Source: Saprospiraceae bacterium (GTDB lineage Bacteria > Bacteroidota > Bacteroidia > Chitinophagales > Saprospiraceae). Taken from it: a stretch of DNA of 64,000 bases. The stretch lies in assembly GCA_022841745.1 (NCBI GenBank), contig JALHQW010000032.1, positions 18,470 through 82,469 of the forward strand. Direction: 5' to 3'. This document shows, one piece after another, positions 47,945 to 57,853 of this stretch (position 1 is its first letter; every line of letters begins with the position of its first letter). The translations under genes and the position numbers were made by a program. The notes under the pieces are model-generated. The model saw only the letters and a program-made list of their open reading frames with translations, did no database searches and was not told where the DNA came from.

Positions 47945-49996
47945 TCAAATCCACACCCTCACCCCCTCCACCGTCGCCCCCTTCTTCGCATCCCCGCTGC
48001 CCGCCCAAGCGCCATTTTCGGCCTCGTCCCAATCGGACTGCCCCTTCAGTTTCACAGCGTATTTCACCTTAAACTTAGCGGCCAACGGCCCTTCCAGCGA
48101 GATGGCAACACCGACTACGGAGCGGCGCTTATCCACTGTTTTTACCAAAGTGCCGTCGCTGGCTGTCTCGGTTTCCCCCATACTTTTTACCATCATTTTA
48201 TAGGAAACATGCAGGTCAGGGTGGAATGGCTCCAGGCTCACTTGCAGCCCAAGCAGGCGCTCCGGCTTGGCAAAATCGCCCACAGGGTTGCTGTTGGTGA
48301 ATGGTACATTCATGGTTTTGTTGAAATGCGCAAGCCCGTTGACCTTAAACTCCGGGGCATCGGATTTCGGTTGCCCTGCGGCAATTGCGTTCTGCACGGC
48401 CTTCAAGGCATTCAGCCGACCGTAGCCATAGAACGGGCTGTGGCCGTTGGCATCGTAAGCGCCCATTGCATCGTCTATGCGGTCGCAGGAGTTGCGCAGG
48501 ATGGTCTTCACCTGCTCCCAAGTGAGGGCAGGATTGGCGGCGAGCATGAGTGCCGCTGTACCCGCCACACCGGGGCAAGCGCTCGACGTGCCGCCGAAAG
48601 TGGCCGTGTACTGCCCGTCCATGTCACCAACGAGGTGCTCGGCGTTGATGCCACCGCCGTTGTAGCCGTTCTTGCCCGTGCGGTCGGTGGTCCAGATGCC
48701 GGGCGTTTTTGGGCGGTTGGGGTTCAGTTTTGGCTCGTAAAAATCGTTGCTGGGGAAGCAGCACCAGACCGCCTCGCCGAAGTCGGAATAGACGCAGCGG
48801 CGGCCATTGTCGTTGCAGGCCGCTACCGCAATGACCTTCGGGTAGCTGGCGTATTCGTCGTATTTCACGTCCTCGTTGCCATTGCCAGCAGCCCAGGTGA
48901 TGACGCAGCCCTTGCCACCCCGTCCTTTTTCCACGGCATAGTCAATAGCAGCCTTGGCGCTGTCCGGCAGGCGGGCCTGACGGGTGTGCAGCGGGTCTTT
49001 GAGGTTCCACCAGGCGCCGTCCTCCGGCCCCCAGCTGCACGATATGATGTCGGCCCCGTTGTCGGCGGCCCATTTGAACGCCTTGGCCTCGCTGATGCTG
49101 CCGATGCTGCCTAGCCGTATGGGCATCAGCTTCGCCTCAGGTGCAACGCCGCTTGCCTTGCCATTGCCACTGGCACAGGCTACCCCGGCGCAAGCCGTTC
49201 CGTGGTGCTCGCTTGCGTGCTTGGGTTTGGCGTCGTCCACATTGGTGACAGTATCTCGTGGGAAGACGACCTTTCCGCTGAATTCCGGGTGCGAGGTGTC
49301 CACCCCATCGTCGAGGATGGCGATGGTGGTGCCCATGCCCGTGCTGAGTTCCCAAGCGGCTTCCACGTTGGCGTGTTGGCTGATGGTCAGGCCGTTTATC
49401 TGCGTTTCTTTCAGGTGCCACTGCATCGGATGTACGAACTTGAACTTGCGCTCCCGCACCAGTTCTGGGTGGCAGGCCTCCACTTCCGGCAATGCGAGCA
49501 GGTTTTGCGCCAGCTCAAAAACCCCCAGCCCCGTGCCTTCCGGCGCAGCCAGAAAATAGGAATTGGGTGTGATGCCGAGGTCTTCCTTTAGCTTCAGGTT
49601 GTATTCCTTGATGATGGCTTCGCAACGCTTTTTGGGCAAATCGGCCTTGAACTGCAAATACAGGTTTTCGGTGTAAACGACGATGCCGCCCGTGGTGGGG
49701 TCTTTGAGCACCCGGCCAGCGAATCGCACGCCCTCCTCCTTCGACAGGCTTTTTCTTGCTGCGTTCCGCAATGCCGTGGCCGATTTCTCGGCGGTCGGTA
49801 TCGCCCGATAGACGGTCACGTTGGCCTCCGGAAAGGCAGCAATGGGCTGCAGCGATGGCACAATGTTGCGGCTTTGGGTGCTGAGGGAAAGTTCATCGAG
49901 CGGGGCATCGTCCACGGTGCGGACGACGATGAGGTCTTTGGCTTCAGCGAGTTGGAAGGTTTCGCCGGTTTTGCCGCCGTAGGTGAAGCTGTACAT
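47945..49996 (-). CDS. S8 family (subtilisin-like) serine peptidase
   Basis: 683 residues. The catalytic triad regions are clear: ILDDGVD (Asp near 228), HHGTACAG (His near 264) and GGTSSACPGVAG (Ser near 470). About 200 residues precede the catalytic domain and resemble a propeptide or inhibitor-like segment. About 130 residues follow it with a beta-rich pattern. The start at 49996 (MYSFTYGGKTGETF) lacks a signal peptide, and I see no T9SS tail. Either the protein works in the cytoplasm, is exported by another route, or the true start is missing. Neighbours do not suggest a partner. Confidence 0.9.
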   Translation of the reverse strand: MYSFTYGGKTGETFQLAEAKDLIVVRTVDDAPLDELSLSTQSRNIVPSLQPIAAFPEANVTVYRAIPTAEKSATALRNAARKSLSKEEGVRFAGRVLKDPTTGGIVVYTENLYLQFKADLPKKRCEAIIKEYNLKLKEDLGITPNSYFLAAPEGTGLGVFELAQNLLALPEVEACHPELVRERKFKFVHPMQWHLKETQINGLTISQHANVEAAWELSTGMGTTIAILDDGVDTSHPEFSGKVVFPRDTVTNVDDAKPKHASEHHGTACAGVACASGNGKASGVAPEAKLMPIRLGSIGSISEAKAFKWAADNGADIISCSWGPEDGAWWNLKDPLHTRQARLPDSAKAAIDYAVEKGRGGKGCVITWAAGNGNEDVKYDEYASYPKVIAVAACNDNGRRCVYSDFGEAVWCCFPSNDFYEPKLNPNRPKTPGIWTTDRTGKNGYNGGGINAEHLVGDMDGQYTATFGGTSSACPGVAGTAALMLAANPALTWEQVKTILRNSCDRIDDAMGAYDANGHSPFYGYGRLNALKAVQNAIAAGQPKSDAPEFKVNGLAHFNKTMNVPFTNSNPVGDFAKPERLLGLQVSLEPFHPDLHVSYKMMVKSMGETETASDGTLVKTVDKRRSVVGVAISLEGPLAAKFKVKYAVKLKGQSDWDEAENGAWAGSGDAKKGATVEGVRVWI

Positions 49997-50224
49997 GGTA
50001 ATTGTTTTTTCGGTGATTGGTTGGCCCTTTTTAATTTGGGCTTGAGCAGGCCAAAGTTAGGGGAAAAGGAAGGAAAGAAAGGACATTTTGTTTGGAGAGT
50101 GGAGAGTTTTGATTTTAATTGATTTCAACTCTGCCTTTGGGTTTCGTTCTAACAAAAAGTGGTATGGAGAAAAGCAAAAATTCGACGGCAGCCAACCACC
50201 ATTTTATGTTGGGGCGGCCAAAAC

Positions 50225-50275
50225 AATAAAATGCACAAGGCCCCGGTTCTCTATGAGATAGGTGCCTTGTGCGGG
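50225..50275 (-). terminator. probable terminator of the M43 protease gene
   Basis: On the reverse strand GCACAAGGC and GCCTTGTGC pair around a 22-base loop just after the stop codon and are followed by ATTTTATTGTTTT. The T-run is broken, so the call is moderate. Confidence 0.6.
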
Positions 50276-50280
50276 TTTTG

Positions 50281-51792
50281 TCAATGGTGAAGTTTTACTA
50301 CTTTTTGCACTTGGCGGTCTTGGCCTGCATTGATTTCGAGGAAGTACAAGCCATTTGACAGCCCTTCCGTGCCGATGTTGAACGAATAGGTGCCTGCTTC
50401 TTTGTCTTCGCCTGCGAGGATGATCCGGCAGGGCTTGCCAAGGGCGTCGAGGAGGCGAAGGGAAATGGTGTCGGGGTGGAGAAGGGTAAAGGTGATTAGA
50501 AAATTCCGGGAAAAAGGATTAGGACTCACTGACATTTCCAGTTCTTCAACATGTCCATTTTTAACATTTTGACTTCTTGTGAAATTTCTTTCTATTGGGG
50601 TACCAGCAAATTCGTCATCGATGCAATTGGCAAGCCGGGCTATGAAAATTGAATTCGCCGTAGCCCGAAAACCTATATTCAGGTCTATGTAAGTTTCTGC
50701 CTGGTAAGTCACTGCGTAATCATTAGGATATACTTCTGCGCTGGACTCGATGAAACTGTTCGACCGATAGGTTCGGTTGGAAAGATGCTCGCCTGATAGG
50801 ATGAGCCCGTTTTCGCAGTCGGAATTGCAATCTAAATAGCTACGGCCATTTGTTAGCACAAAATACATCCGGCTACGTTGTTCCGGCGAAAAAAACTTGG
50901 CTTCGGCAGAGCAGGCTGAATTGGAATAAGACATGAGGTTCAGACCGTCGGGTTGAAGCAGGACGCCACAAGCGTCGAATGCGATGTCAGGTACGCAACC
51001 ACTGTTCCACCCAAGGCTGTCATTATTGTGGTAGTCGGCTGGCGTGTCGCAAAACAAATCGCCTTCTTCTTCGCAATTGTAGCAACTGTTGTTGGGGTTA
51101 CGAGTGACGTTTTCATCATCTTCGCCCGGTTCATTTGCAAAAATGCCGCTAAAAGTATGGGGCAGATTAAAGTAATGCCCTAACTCGTGCGCCAGCAACC
51201 ATCGATTGTCGATGTGCCCCTGATGAAAAATAACCCAGTCCATGCAACGCTCAGTAATAGCCGATGTTCCGGCTGACCAACTCCAACCGTTTGTATTTAC
51301 GCAGTAAATGTTGATTACATCATCTACGTGAAATCCCTGGTCCAACTGGTATTCGAGTGTCGGCGCTCCGCAGGTATTTTCCCACTCGAGCAGGAAGGTA
51401 GTATTGAACCATTCATCGTTTACAATAATGTCCGGTGGTTGACACTGGAAAAAATGAATATCAGCAGGTGCGTATTTCTCATTCACCCAAGTAAGCGCCT
51501 GGTTTACTTGCTCGATGGTCACACCTTCACCGCTCAAGTTTCGCAAAATGTGAAATACAACCGGAATTTCAATAAGCGGCAGGCTTATCTGCTCTACGAC
51601 AGCAAGATGCGCCCGATGAGCTTTCGCTAATTCCTTGTAAGCTTTCCAATCCTGCTTGCTCATTTCTGAGCCACAAAAGCCAGTGCCTTTCTGCTCGTCC
51701 ATAGACTTTTGTTGAGCCGAAACGGGTTGGTGAAGAAGGAACATCAATAATAGCAGAAGGCTGTATTTTTGAAGAAAGAATTTGCAAATCAT
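50281..51792 (-). CDS. M43 family (cytophagalysin-like) zinc metalloprotease with T9SS tail
   Basis: 503 residues. Signal peptide (to PVSAQQ). The metzincin motif HELGHYFNLPH gives zinc ligands His202, His206 and His212 with Glu203 as the base. A Met-turn (LNLMSYSN) follows at the expected distance. A run of cysteines between them fits the pappalysin/cytophagalysin family, which cleaves protein substrates outside the cell. The C-terminus (MSVSPNPFSRNFLITF to VQKVVKLHH) is a T9SS type A sorting tail. The gene is probably transcribed alone. Confidence 0.93.
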   Translation of the reverse strand: MICKFFLQKYSLLLLLMFLLHQPVSAQQKSMDEQKGTGFCGSEMSKQDWKAYKELAKAHRAHLAVVEQISLPLIEIPVVFHILRNLSGEGVTIEQVNQALTWVNEKYAPADIHFFQCQPPDIIVNDEWFNTTFLLEWENTCGAPTLEYQLDQGFHVDDVINIYCVNTNGWSWSAGTSAITERCMDWVIFHQGHIDNRWLLAHELGHYFNLPHTFSGIFANEPGEDDENVTRNPNNSCYNCEEEGDLFCDTPADYHNNDSLGWNSGCVPDIAFDACGVLLQPDGLNLMSYSNSACSAEAKFFSPEQRSRMYFVLTNGRSYLDCNSDCENGLILSGEHLSNRTYRSNSFIESSAEVYPNDYAVTYQAETYIDLNIGFRATANSIFIARLANCIDDEFAGTPIERNFTRSQNVKNGHVEELEMSVSPNPFSRNFLITFTLLHPDTISLRLLDALGKPCRIILAGEDKEAGTYSFNIGTEGLSNGLYFLEINAGQDRQVQKVVKLHH

Positions 51793-51863
51793 GGTAAAGT
51801 AAGATTTTGAAGTGAAAAATGAAATACCCTGTTAAACCTATCAATAGGCGTTTTCGCTTGTTT

Positions 51864-53462
51864 TTAATTACTTTTCTTTTGCTCCAAAATCTTTACTTTC
51901 TTCTCCAATTCGATAATGTAAAGGGTCAATTCCTCAACTTTTTGCAACAGCAAACGCTGTGTTTCGCTAATATCGATACCCTCGGCTTTTACCTGTTCTG
52001 CTCCGGGCATACCTGGCAGTCGCTTGTTTTGGGCGATGCTTTTTTCCAATTCTGCCAGAGGCATCAATTGGTAGTCGCTTTCGAAAACATAGTCGGGCCA
52101 ATCATTAGAGCTTTGCACCCGTACACCTTCGCTGATAACCCATCCATCTACCGACAACCTGTAACCAGCAGGCACATTAGCAGCGCCAATAGCAATGTCG
52201 CCATCCTGATTGACACGTAAACGATAGGATCCCTGTGTTGAAACATAAAAACCAGTACTGTTGTCATCCTGAACACCGATACTGGCAGTTCTGCCATTGG
52301 CAGCATTCATAGTGATGATAGAATTGTCTCCGGCATTGCCGACCGTCAGGAGACCTCTTACGTCGAGCGCAGAAACAGGTGCGGAAGTGCCAATACCCAC
52401 CCGGTTATTTTCATCAGTAATAGTGAGGACAGAAGTGTTATTGTCCCCGATGAATTTAAGATCCCCATCGTCGCCGGTGGTTATTCGAAAACTGTTGTTG
52501 TTGGGGCTTTGAAGCCTTAATTCACCTTTCACATGTAGCTTGGAAGGCGACGAATCAGGTGAAACAAAGACATCTCCTATATGTACGTTTCCACCTCCTC
52601 GTGCGAGACTCACATTTTCACTTGAGTTGTTGTTCAGGTAAAGCCCGCCGGTTAATGCATCAATCTCATTGCCATCCAATAGCAGGTTCTGAGCCGTTGC
52701 ACCTGAGCCCGATGTAATGCGTACTGCGCTCTGTGTACCATCGTTGTCAGCACCGCTGACGTGCAGGGCAGCCAGTGGGGCAGTTAGCCCGATGCCGAGC
52801 CGGTAACCAATATACACTTTTCCGTTGTTGAAGTAACCCGAATAGTTGGTTGCCCCGGTTGCCCCACTTGCCAGTGTGGAGTAGATGCCATAGTTGTTGC
52901 CAGTGGAGGAGGGGGTTAGGGAGGAGTAAAGACCATAGTTTGTAGAACTTGCTGTGCCCGTTCCTACTACAGTACTCCGAACGCCATAGTTTGTGGCACC
53001 GTTTCTAGCATCAGCATCCAGCCCAAGGTTTGTGCCTGCAGTCCCTTGGGCTCTAAAAAACCCTGCTGCTTCGGAGCCGGTACCTGTATTTGTTGTTTCG
53101 GAATATAACCCGAACGTACTGCTGTTTGAAACAAAAGTATTGGAAAGATAGCCGCTCCTAGAATTGTTTGAGTTTAGCAGATGCAAACGGTAAGAAGGGC
53201 TGTTGCTGCCAATCCCAACGTTGCCATTGCTTAGTATAGTTAACCTTTCATTGGCAGCAGCAATGCCGCCGGTAAACATCCGGATAGGTTGATTGGCATT
53301 TTGTGTGCCCATCCGCAGTGGTTGGGCATTCAGGGTGCCGAGAAAACTCGTGGCGGTGGCGTTGTTGTTGCCTTCCAACACCCAAGGAGTCTGCCCCGCC
53401 AAAAAGCAAGGTATCGCCAACGCCAGCAGCGCTGGCAGCAAAAATTGATGCACTGATTTCAT
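51864..53462 (-). CDS. fibre-like secreted surface protein with C-terminal coiled coil
   Basis: 532 residues. Signal peptide (to FLAGQ). The body is low-complexity beta-rich sequence with repeated Gly, Asn, Thr and Ser: NYGVRSTVVGTG, NYGLYSSLTPSS, NYGIYSTLASGA. It contains blocks typical of Bacteroidota tail-fibre-like proteins (NGNVGIGSNSPSYRLHL, NRVGIGTSAPVSALDVRG). It ends in a leucine-rich coiled coil (LLLQKVEELTLYIIELEKKV), consistent with trimerisation. No peptidase chaperone domain and no T9SS tail are visible. Function unknown; probably a surface fibre. Confidence 0.75.
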   Translation of the reverse strand: MKSVHQFLLPALLALAIPCFLAGQTPWVLEGNNNATATSFLGTLNAQPLRMGTQNANQPIRMFTGGIAAANERLTILSNGNVGIGSNSPSYRLHLLNSNNSRSGYLSNTFVSNSSTFGLYSETTNTGTGSEAAGFFRAQGTAGTNLGLDADARNGATNYGVRSTVVGTGTASSTNYGLYSSLTPSSTGNNYGIYSTLASGATGATNYSGYFNNGKVYIGYRLGIGLTAPLAALHVSGADNDGTQSAVRITSGSGATAQNLLLDGNEIDALTGGLYLNNNSSENVSLARGGGNVHIGDVFVSPDSSPSKLHVKGELRLQSPNNNSFRITTGDDGDLKFIGDNNTSVLTITDENNRVGIGTSAPVSALDVRGLLTVGNAGDNSIITMNAANGRTASIGVQDDNSTGFYVSTQGSYRLRVNQDGDIAIGAANVPAGYRLSVDGWVISEGVRVQSSNDWPDYVFESDYQLMPLAELEKSIAQNKRLPGMPGAEQVKAEGIDISETQRLLLQKVEELTLYIIELEKKVKILEQKKSN

Positions 53463-53573
53463 TGTTAACTTGGATTTTGCGACTAAAAGGATAGCTATCG
53501 CTTCTCTGTCAGATGATAATACAAAAATATATGGTAATCGAGGGGGAAGTTTTCACACATGTTCCAACCCTTC

Positions 53574-53921
53574 TCACTTATGTTCCAAATCCCCCCGCCA
53601 CGCCCCTGGGCACCTTCCGAACACCTCCTTGAACCGCCTCGTGAAATAGCTCTGGTTGTCGAAACCCACCTCCAAGGCCACTTGGTAAATGCTCCAATCC
53701 GGCTGCTCCTTCAGCAATTCGGCGGCTTTTTCGAGGCGTTTTCTCCGGATATAGGCCGTGGTGGACATGCCCACCGAGCCTCCCAATTTGCGGTGGAGGT
53801 CGGTGCGGCTCATGCCGATAATGCGCAATAGGCGTTTCACGGTGAGGGTGCTGTCGGTGAGATGCGGCTCAATTTCAGCGTCAATTTGCTCCAAAAAGCA
53901 GGCAGGGGGCATCGTTTTCAT
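53574..53921 (-). CDS. AraC-type DNA-binding domain protein, short
   Basis: 115 residues from the ATG at 53921 (MKTMPPACFLEQID); another ATG in frame at 53960 is possible. Nearly all of it is an AraC/XylS double helix-turn-helix domain: MSRTDLHRKLGGSVGMST, then WSIYQVALEVGFDNQSYFTRRFKEVFG. No ligand-binding domain is present. Such short forms occur next to, or fused to, propeller sensor kinases in Bacteroidota, and here the kinase and its regulator are adjacent on the same strand. It may be a stand-alone regulator or a detached output domain. Confidence 0.8.
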   Translation of the reverse strand: MKTMPPACFLEQIDAEIEPHLTDSTLTVKRLLRIIGMSRTDLHRKLGGSVGMSTTAYIRRKRLEKAAELLKEQPDWSIYQVALEVGFDNQSYFTRRFKEVFGRCPGAWRGDLEHK

Positions 53922-54078
53922 TTCGTTGGAATAAGGGTGAAACAAGCTGGGTGAATGCATTTGGGCAAATCCTTTTTGTATCGGATTGCAAGGCAAAACT
54001 GGCCCTTTGTGCAAGCAAAAACAATCACGAGATTCTGTGAAAAATGCTTGGAGATTACCCCCAACAGCTAACAGCCCC

Positions 54079-54705
54079 CTACACCAACCGCTCCCTAATA
54101 GCCTTCGCCACGGCCTCGGTGCCGCAGTTGACGTGCAGTTTTTCGTAGATATGGCGGAGGTGGGTGCTCACGGTGTCCATCGAGATATGGCACTCGCTGG
54201 AAATGGCCTTGTAGGTATAGCCTTCGGTGAGCAGTTGCAGGATTTCCTTTTCCCGTTTGGTGAGGCCGTATTTTTCGGAGGCGGGTTTCAGTTCATGGAA
54301 GGTTTCGAGTACTCGGCGGGCGATGCCGGGCGACATGGGCGCACCGCCCGTGTAGATATCCAGTAGGGCGTCGAGGAGCTTGGCGGGTGGTGTTTTTTTC
54401 AGGAGGTAACCTTGCGCACCCGCTTTTAGGCAGGCGAACAGCTTTTCGTTGTCATCAAAAACGGTGTGCATCAAGATTTTGACTTCGGGGTACTTGGCCT
54501 TGATGCGTTCCACTCCTTCGATGCCGTTCACTTCCGGCATGTCAATGTCCATCAGCACGATGTCGGGGTGCAGGCCGCCTACCTCGGCTTCCACGTTGCG
54601 GCAATTGGGGTAGTCGCCTACTACGGTGAAGCCCTCTGTGCCGTCAATCAGCAGCTTGAGCGATTGGCGCAGCTTGTCGTCGTCTTCGTAGATGATGATT
54701 TTCAT
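54079..54705 (-). CDS. LuxR/NarL-type response regulator
   Basis: 208 residues. The N-terminal receiver has the acidic pocket (YEDDD), the phosphoacceptor Asp53 (LMDIDMP) and the conserved lysine (LLKK, near 104). The C-terminal LuxR helix-turn-helix spans about 145-205 (LTKREKEILQLLTEG, HISMDTVSTHLRHIYEKL). Phosphorylation by the neighbouring histidine kinase is expected to switch its DNA binding. It lies 92 bases downstream of the kinase gene on the same strand. Confidence 0.95.
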   Translation of the reverse strand: MKIIIYEDDDKLRQSLKLLIDGTEGFTVVGDYPNCRNVEAEVGGLHPDIVLMDIDMPEVNGIEGVERIKAKYPEVKILMHTVFDDNEKLFACLKAGAQGYLLKKTPPAKLLDALLDIYTGGAPMSPGIARRVLETFHELKPASEKYGLTKREKEILQLLTEGYTYKAISSECHISMDTVSTHLRHIYEKLHVNCGTEAVAKAIRERLV

Positions 54706-54797
54706 TTCAATGGGGATGATAAATGAAGGATGATGAATTTCGCACCGTTCTTTACGCTTCTATTTGGCTGCAAAGTTTGGCCAAGGATAGCCCGTTT

Positions 54798-57700
54798 TCA
54801 ATCACGGTTTTCTGTGACAGGGAAGCGGATGCCGACCGTCGTGCCCTGTCCAGGTGCCGATTTCAGGCTGAACTCGCCTCGCAGGCTTTTGGCTCGTTGG
54901 CGCATGGTCATTAACCCGTTGCCGCCTTCCTTCGCCGTGTTGGGGTCAAAGCCGACGCCATCATCCGAGACGCTGACCGTGAGCTGCCCTTTTTGATAAA
55001 CGACTGAAACAATGGCATTTCGGCAGTTGGAATACTTCGTTAGGTTGTTGATGGCCTCTTTGAAAAACAGGTAAAAATGCCGCCGCTTCTCCATGGTGAG
55101 CCGCAGGCGCTTGGCCTCTGGCGGGAATTGCAGCGTGCCCTCGATGCCCTTAGCCTCGAACACTTCCGTTGCGAAGCGCCTCATGCGGGCGAGCACCCGG
55201 TCGAGCGGGTCGTTCTTAGGGTTGATGCTCCAGATGATGTCGTCGAGGGACTCGGCACTGGCCTGCACCTCTTCCTCGATGCGGTCGAGCAGGGGCAGTG
55301 CTTCGCTGTCGGTGGGCAATTTTTGGCGGATGAGCGTGGTGAGGATGTTGACGTTGCTGAGGGTGGCCCCGATGTCGTCGTGGAGGTCAATGGAGATTTG
55401 GTTGCGGAGGCGCTCGACGCCCAGTAGTTGTCCGATGCGCCAGCGGTAGATGCCATAGCCAGATGTCCCAGCAGCCGAAAGAGCCAACAACAAGAACCAC
55501 CATTGGAGCCAGAACGGCCGCTTTATCACGATTTCAAGCTGTTTTTCAGCAGACCATATTCCATCGGAATTGGCGGCTATTACTTTAAGGAAATAACGTC
55601 CCGGTGGCAGGTTGGCGTAGCGGGCGAAACCTTGCATGGTGACTGGCGACCAATCTGACTCATAGTTCTCTAATTTGTAACGGAATTGGTTTTTGGAGGG
55701 ATTGCTGAATTCGAGTGCCGCAAACTCAAAGTTCAGGGTGTTTTCATTGTGGTTAAAAACGAGTTTTTTGACCTCGGAAATATTCGTTGCGCCAGTTGCT
55801 CGGCAAATGGGGTGAGGTACTTCCATGTTGTTCACCAACAGGCGGGTCAGCTGTACCTTCGGCAATATTGGGAGCATTTTGATGGAATCTGGATGGAAAA
55901 AATTGATGCCGTTCTGACCTGCAAACCAAAACTCGCCATTGCGGCGGCGCAAGTAACCAAATGAGTTGAACTCCAGCCCTTGCAGGCCGTCCGGCACATC
56001 GAAAGCATGGAACCGTCGCTCATCGGGATCGGGGCAGAATCGAACCAAGCCACGGTTGGTCGTCATCCACAATGTGCCTGCGGCGTCGCCAGCTACCGTG
56101 TAAATGTGCTGGTCGGGCAGGCCGTCGGCTTCGGTTAAGGTTTCCCAATGGCAGGTGTTCAAGTCAAATTTTACCAACCCGTTAGAAGTTCCAATCCAGT
56201 AGATACTACTATTGGGCATTTCATAAAACCAACGCACATCGCCTTTTATCGGTAGTTTTTCGATTATGCTAAAAACTTGTTCAGGGTTCCTGATTTCAAT
56301 CAGGTTCAGGTCACGGCAGGCAAAAAGCAAACCTTTACGGTCTTGGAAAAGGTGGGTATATGCACCCGTCGAGTCAACCTGCGGCAAGCGTTCAAGGCGC
56401 ATGTCTTTGCCGTTTTCCTCTAATTTGAAAATGCCTCCCTTCAGTGCAGAAAACAAGACACCCCTGCCGTTTTTCAACTCAATGCCATTCAAAAATCCGC
56501 CATTTGCTGGCAGTGTCTTAAAGTCAGATTGCCCCGGTTCGAGTACCCCAAGCCCTTGTAGGGTGGGTGCCCAAAGCCGTTTTTTGTCATCGAAAAATAA
56601 CTGACGAATTTCGTTGGTGGGAAGCCCCTTTCCTGCTGTTTCTCCTTTGGTAAAATGTGCCAATGGCTGCCGATTTGACGAGAGCTTGAAAACGCCGTTG
56701 TTGCTGGCGCAATAGATGTTGCCGTCCCATCCTTCTGCCATTCCAAAGACGCCTAATAGGCGGTCGGTGATGCCCCATAGTCTGCCAATGTCGAACAAGC
56801 CAAACTTTACCTTGTTAGGCTGCGAAAAATCCACACCGCTACCTAACACGCCTACCCAGATAACCCCATTCCGGTCGGCCCGGATGCCGAAGGTGGAGTT
56901 GGAGGCAAGGCTCCAGGGGTTGTTGGGGTCATACTGAAAGCTGGTGCCACCCAGGAGGCTGTCTTTTGGGCTGCGCCGCCACCCAGCATTTGTAGAAAGC
57001 AGCAGTTCCTTGTTCGAGTAATTATTGAGGTCGTTTGGATGCCAGTCGGTTGTTGGCAGGAACTGCCAGTCTTGCAGGTTTTGCAGGTTAATGGCCAAAA
57101 AACCCTCCCTTGCCGACACCCGCAGCAGGGAATCGCCTTCGGCCAAAAAGTCGGTTGGACGAATGGAAGGCTCTCCGTTTTTCCCAGTAAACCGAGTTTC
57201 AATAGGCAGTCCAGTGGCTGTATTATAAGGCAGGAAATGGATGCCTGGGCTGTCGTAATTGAATGTGAAGAGGCCAGTAATTTCATCCTTTTTATTACGG
57301 AGCGGCATGACCCGGTGAGTACCTTTCGGTAAGTCGTGTTCGAAGCAGTATTGCTTTGTTGCTGTATCGAATAAATACCATTTATTTCCTTCCACCACCA
57401 CACCCAAAACCTGCTTATCTTGCTGAAATGCCAAGAAGTAGCCAATCATTGGCTTGCCTTTCTCATTGTGAAAGGGATATCGTTCGAAATGGTCATGCTT
57501 TCGCACATACTGCACCAGCGCCTCATAGGTGGTAAACCATAGGTCGCCTATATCATCCTCAAAAAAGCAGCTTTGGATATAGTTGTCGGGCAGCGAATGG
57601 GTGTCATCCTGTTGGTACTTGTACACCTTCACCCGATGGCCATCGTATCTGTTCAGCCCATTGGAGGAGCCAATCCACACGAAGCCACGGGAGTCGGTAT

Positions 57701-57830
57701 AGACGACGTTGTTGGTGGTTTGGGAGAGGCCGTCGGTCTGCGTCAGGTGGTTGAAGAATAGGTGGTCTTGTGATTGAATATAAGTCCAATCAAAGAGCAT
57801 TAAACCAATAAAAATAACAGTTTTTGTCAT
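54798..57830 (-). CDS. propeller-type sensor histidine kinase
   Basis: 1010 residues from the ATG at 57830 (MTKTVIFIGLML); the frame is open a further five codons to a TTG. After the signal peptide come two-component-regulator propeller repeats (for example GFVWIGSSNGLNRYDG and LWMTTNRGLVRF) to about 680, then a Y_Y_Y domain (about 690-763). One membrane segment (about 770-790) leads to a HisKA_3 dimerisation domain with LHDDIGATLSNVN (His near 813) and an ATPase domain (DDGVGFDPN, GNGLMTMRQRAKSL). The periplasmic part likely senses an external ligand, which cannot be named. The partner is the adjacent LuxR-type regulator. Confidence 0.93.
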   Translation of the reverse strand: MTKTVIFIGLMLFDWTYIQSQDHLFFNHLTQTDGLSQTTNNVVYTDSRGFVWIGSSNGLNRYDGHRVKVYKYQQDDTHSLPDNYIQSCFFEDDIGDLWFTTYEALVQYVRKHDHFERYPFHNEKGKPMIGYFLAFQQDKQVLGVVVEGNKWYLFDTATKQYCFEHDLPKGTHRVMPLRNKKDEITGLFTFNYDSPGIHFLPYNTATGLPIETRFTGKNGEPSIRPTDFLAEGDSLLRVSAREGFLAINLQNLQDWQFLPTTDWHPNDLNNYSNKELLLSTNAGWRRSPKDSLLGGTSFQYDPNNPWSLASNSTFGIRADRNGVIWVGVLGSGVDFSQPNKVKFGLFDIGRLWGITDRLLGVFGMAEGWDGNIYCASNNGVFKLSSNRQPLAHFTKGETAGKGLPTNEIRQLFFDDKKRLWAPTLQGLGVLEPGQSDFKTLPANGGFLNGIELKNGRGVLFSALKGGIFKLEENGKDMRLERLPQVDSTGAYTHLFQDRKGLLFACRDLNLIEIRNPEQVFSIIEKLPIKGDVRWFYEMPNSSIYWIGTSNGLVKFDLNTCHWETLTEADGLPDQHIYTVAGDAAGTLWMTTNRGLVRFCPDPDERRFHAFDVPDGLQGLEFNSFGYLRRRNGEFWFAGQNGINFFHPDSIKMLPILPKVQLTRLLVNNMEVPHPICRATGATNISEVKKLVFNHNENTLNFEFAALEFSNPSKNQFRYKLENYESDWSPVTMQGFARYANLPPGRYFLKVIAANSDGIWSAEKQLEIVIKRPFWLQWWFLLLALSAAGTSGYGIYRWRIGQLLGVERLRNQISIDLHDDIGATLSNVNILTTLIRQKLPTDSEALPLLDRIEEEVQASAESLDDIIWSINPKNDPLDRVLARMRRFATEVFEAKGIEGTLQFPPEAKRLRLTMEKRRHFYLFFKEAINNLTKYSNCRNAIVSVVYQKGQLTVSVSDDGVGFDPNTAKEGGNGLMTMRQRAKSLRGEFSLKSAPGQGTTVGIRFPVTENRD

Positions 57831-57853
57831 TCCCTTAAAGGTCAAAGAAGTAT

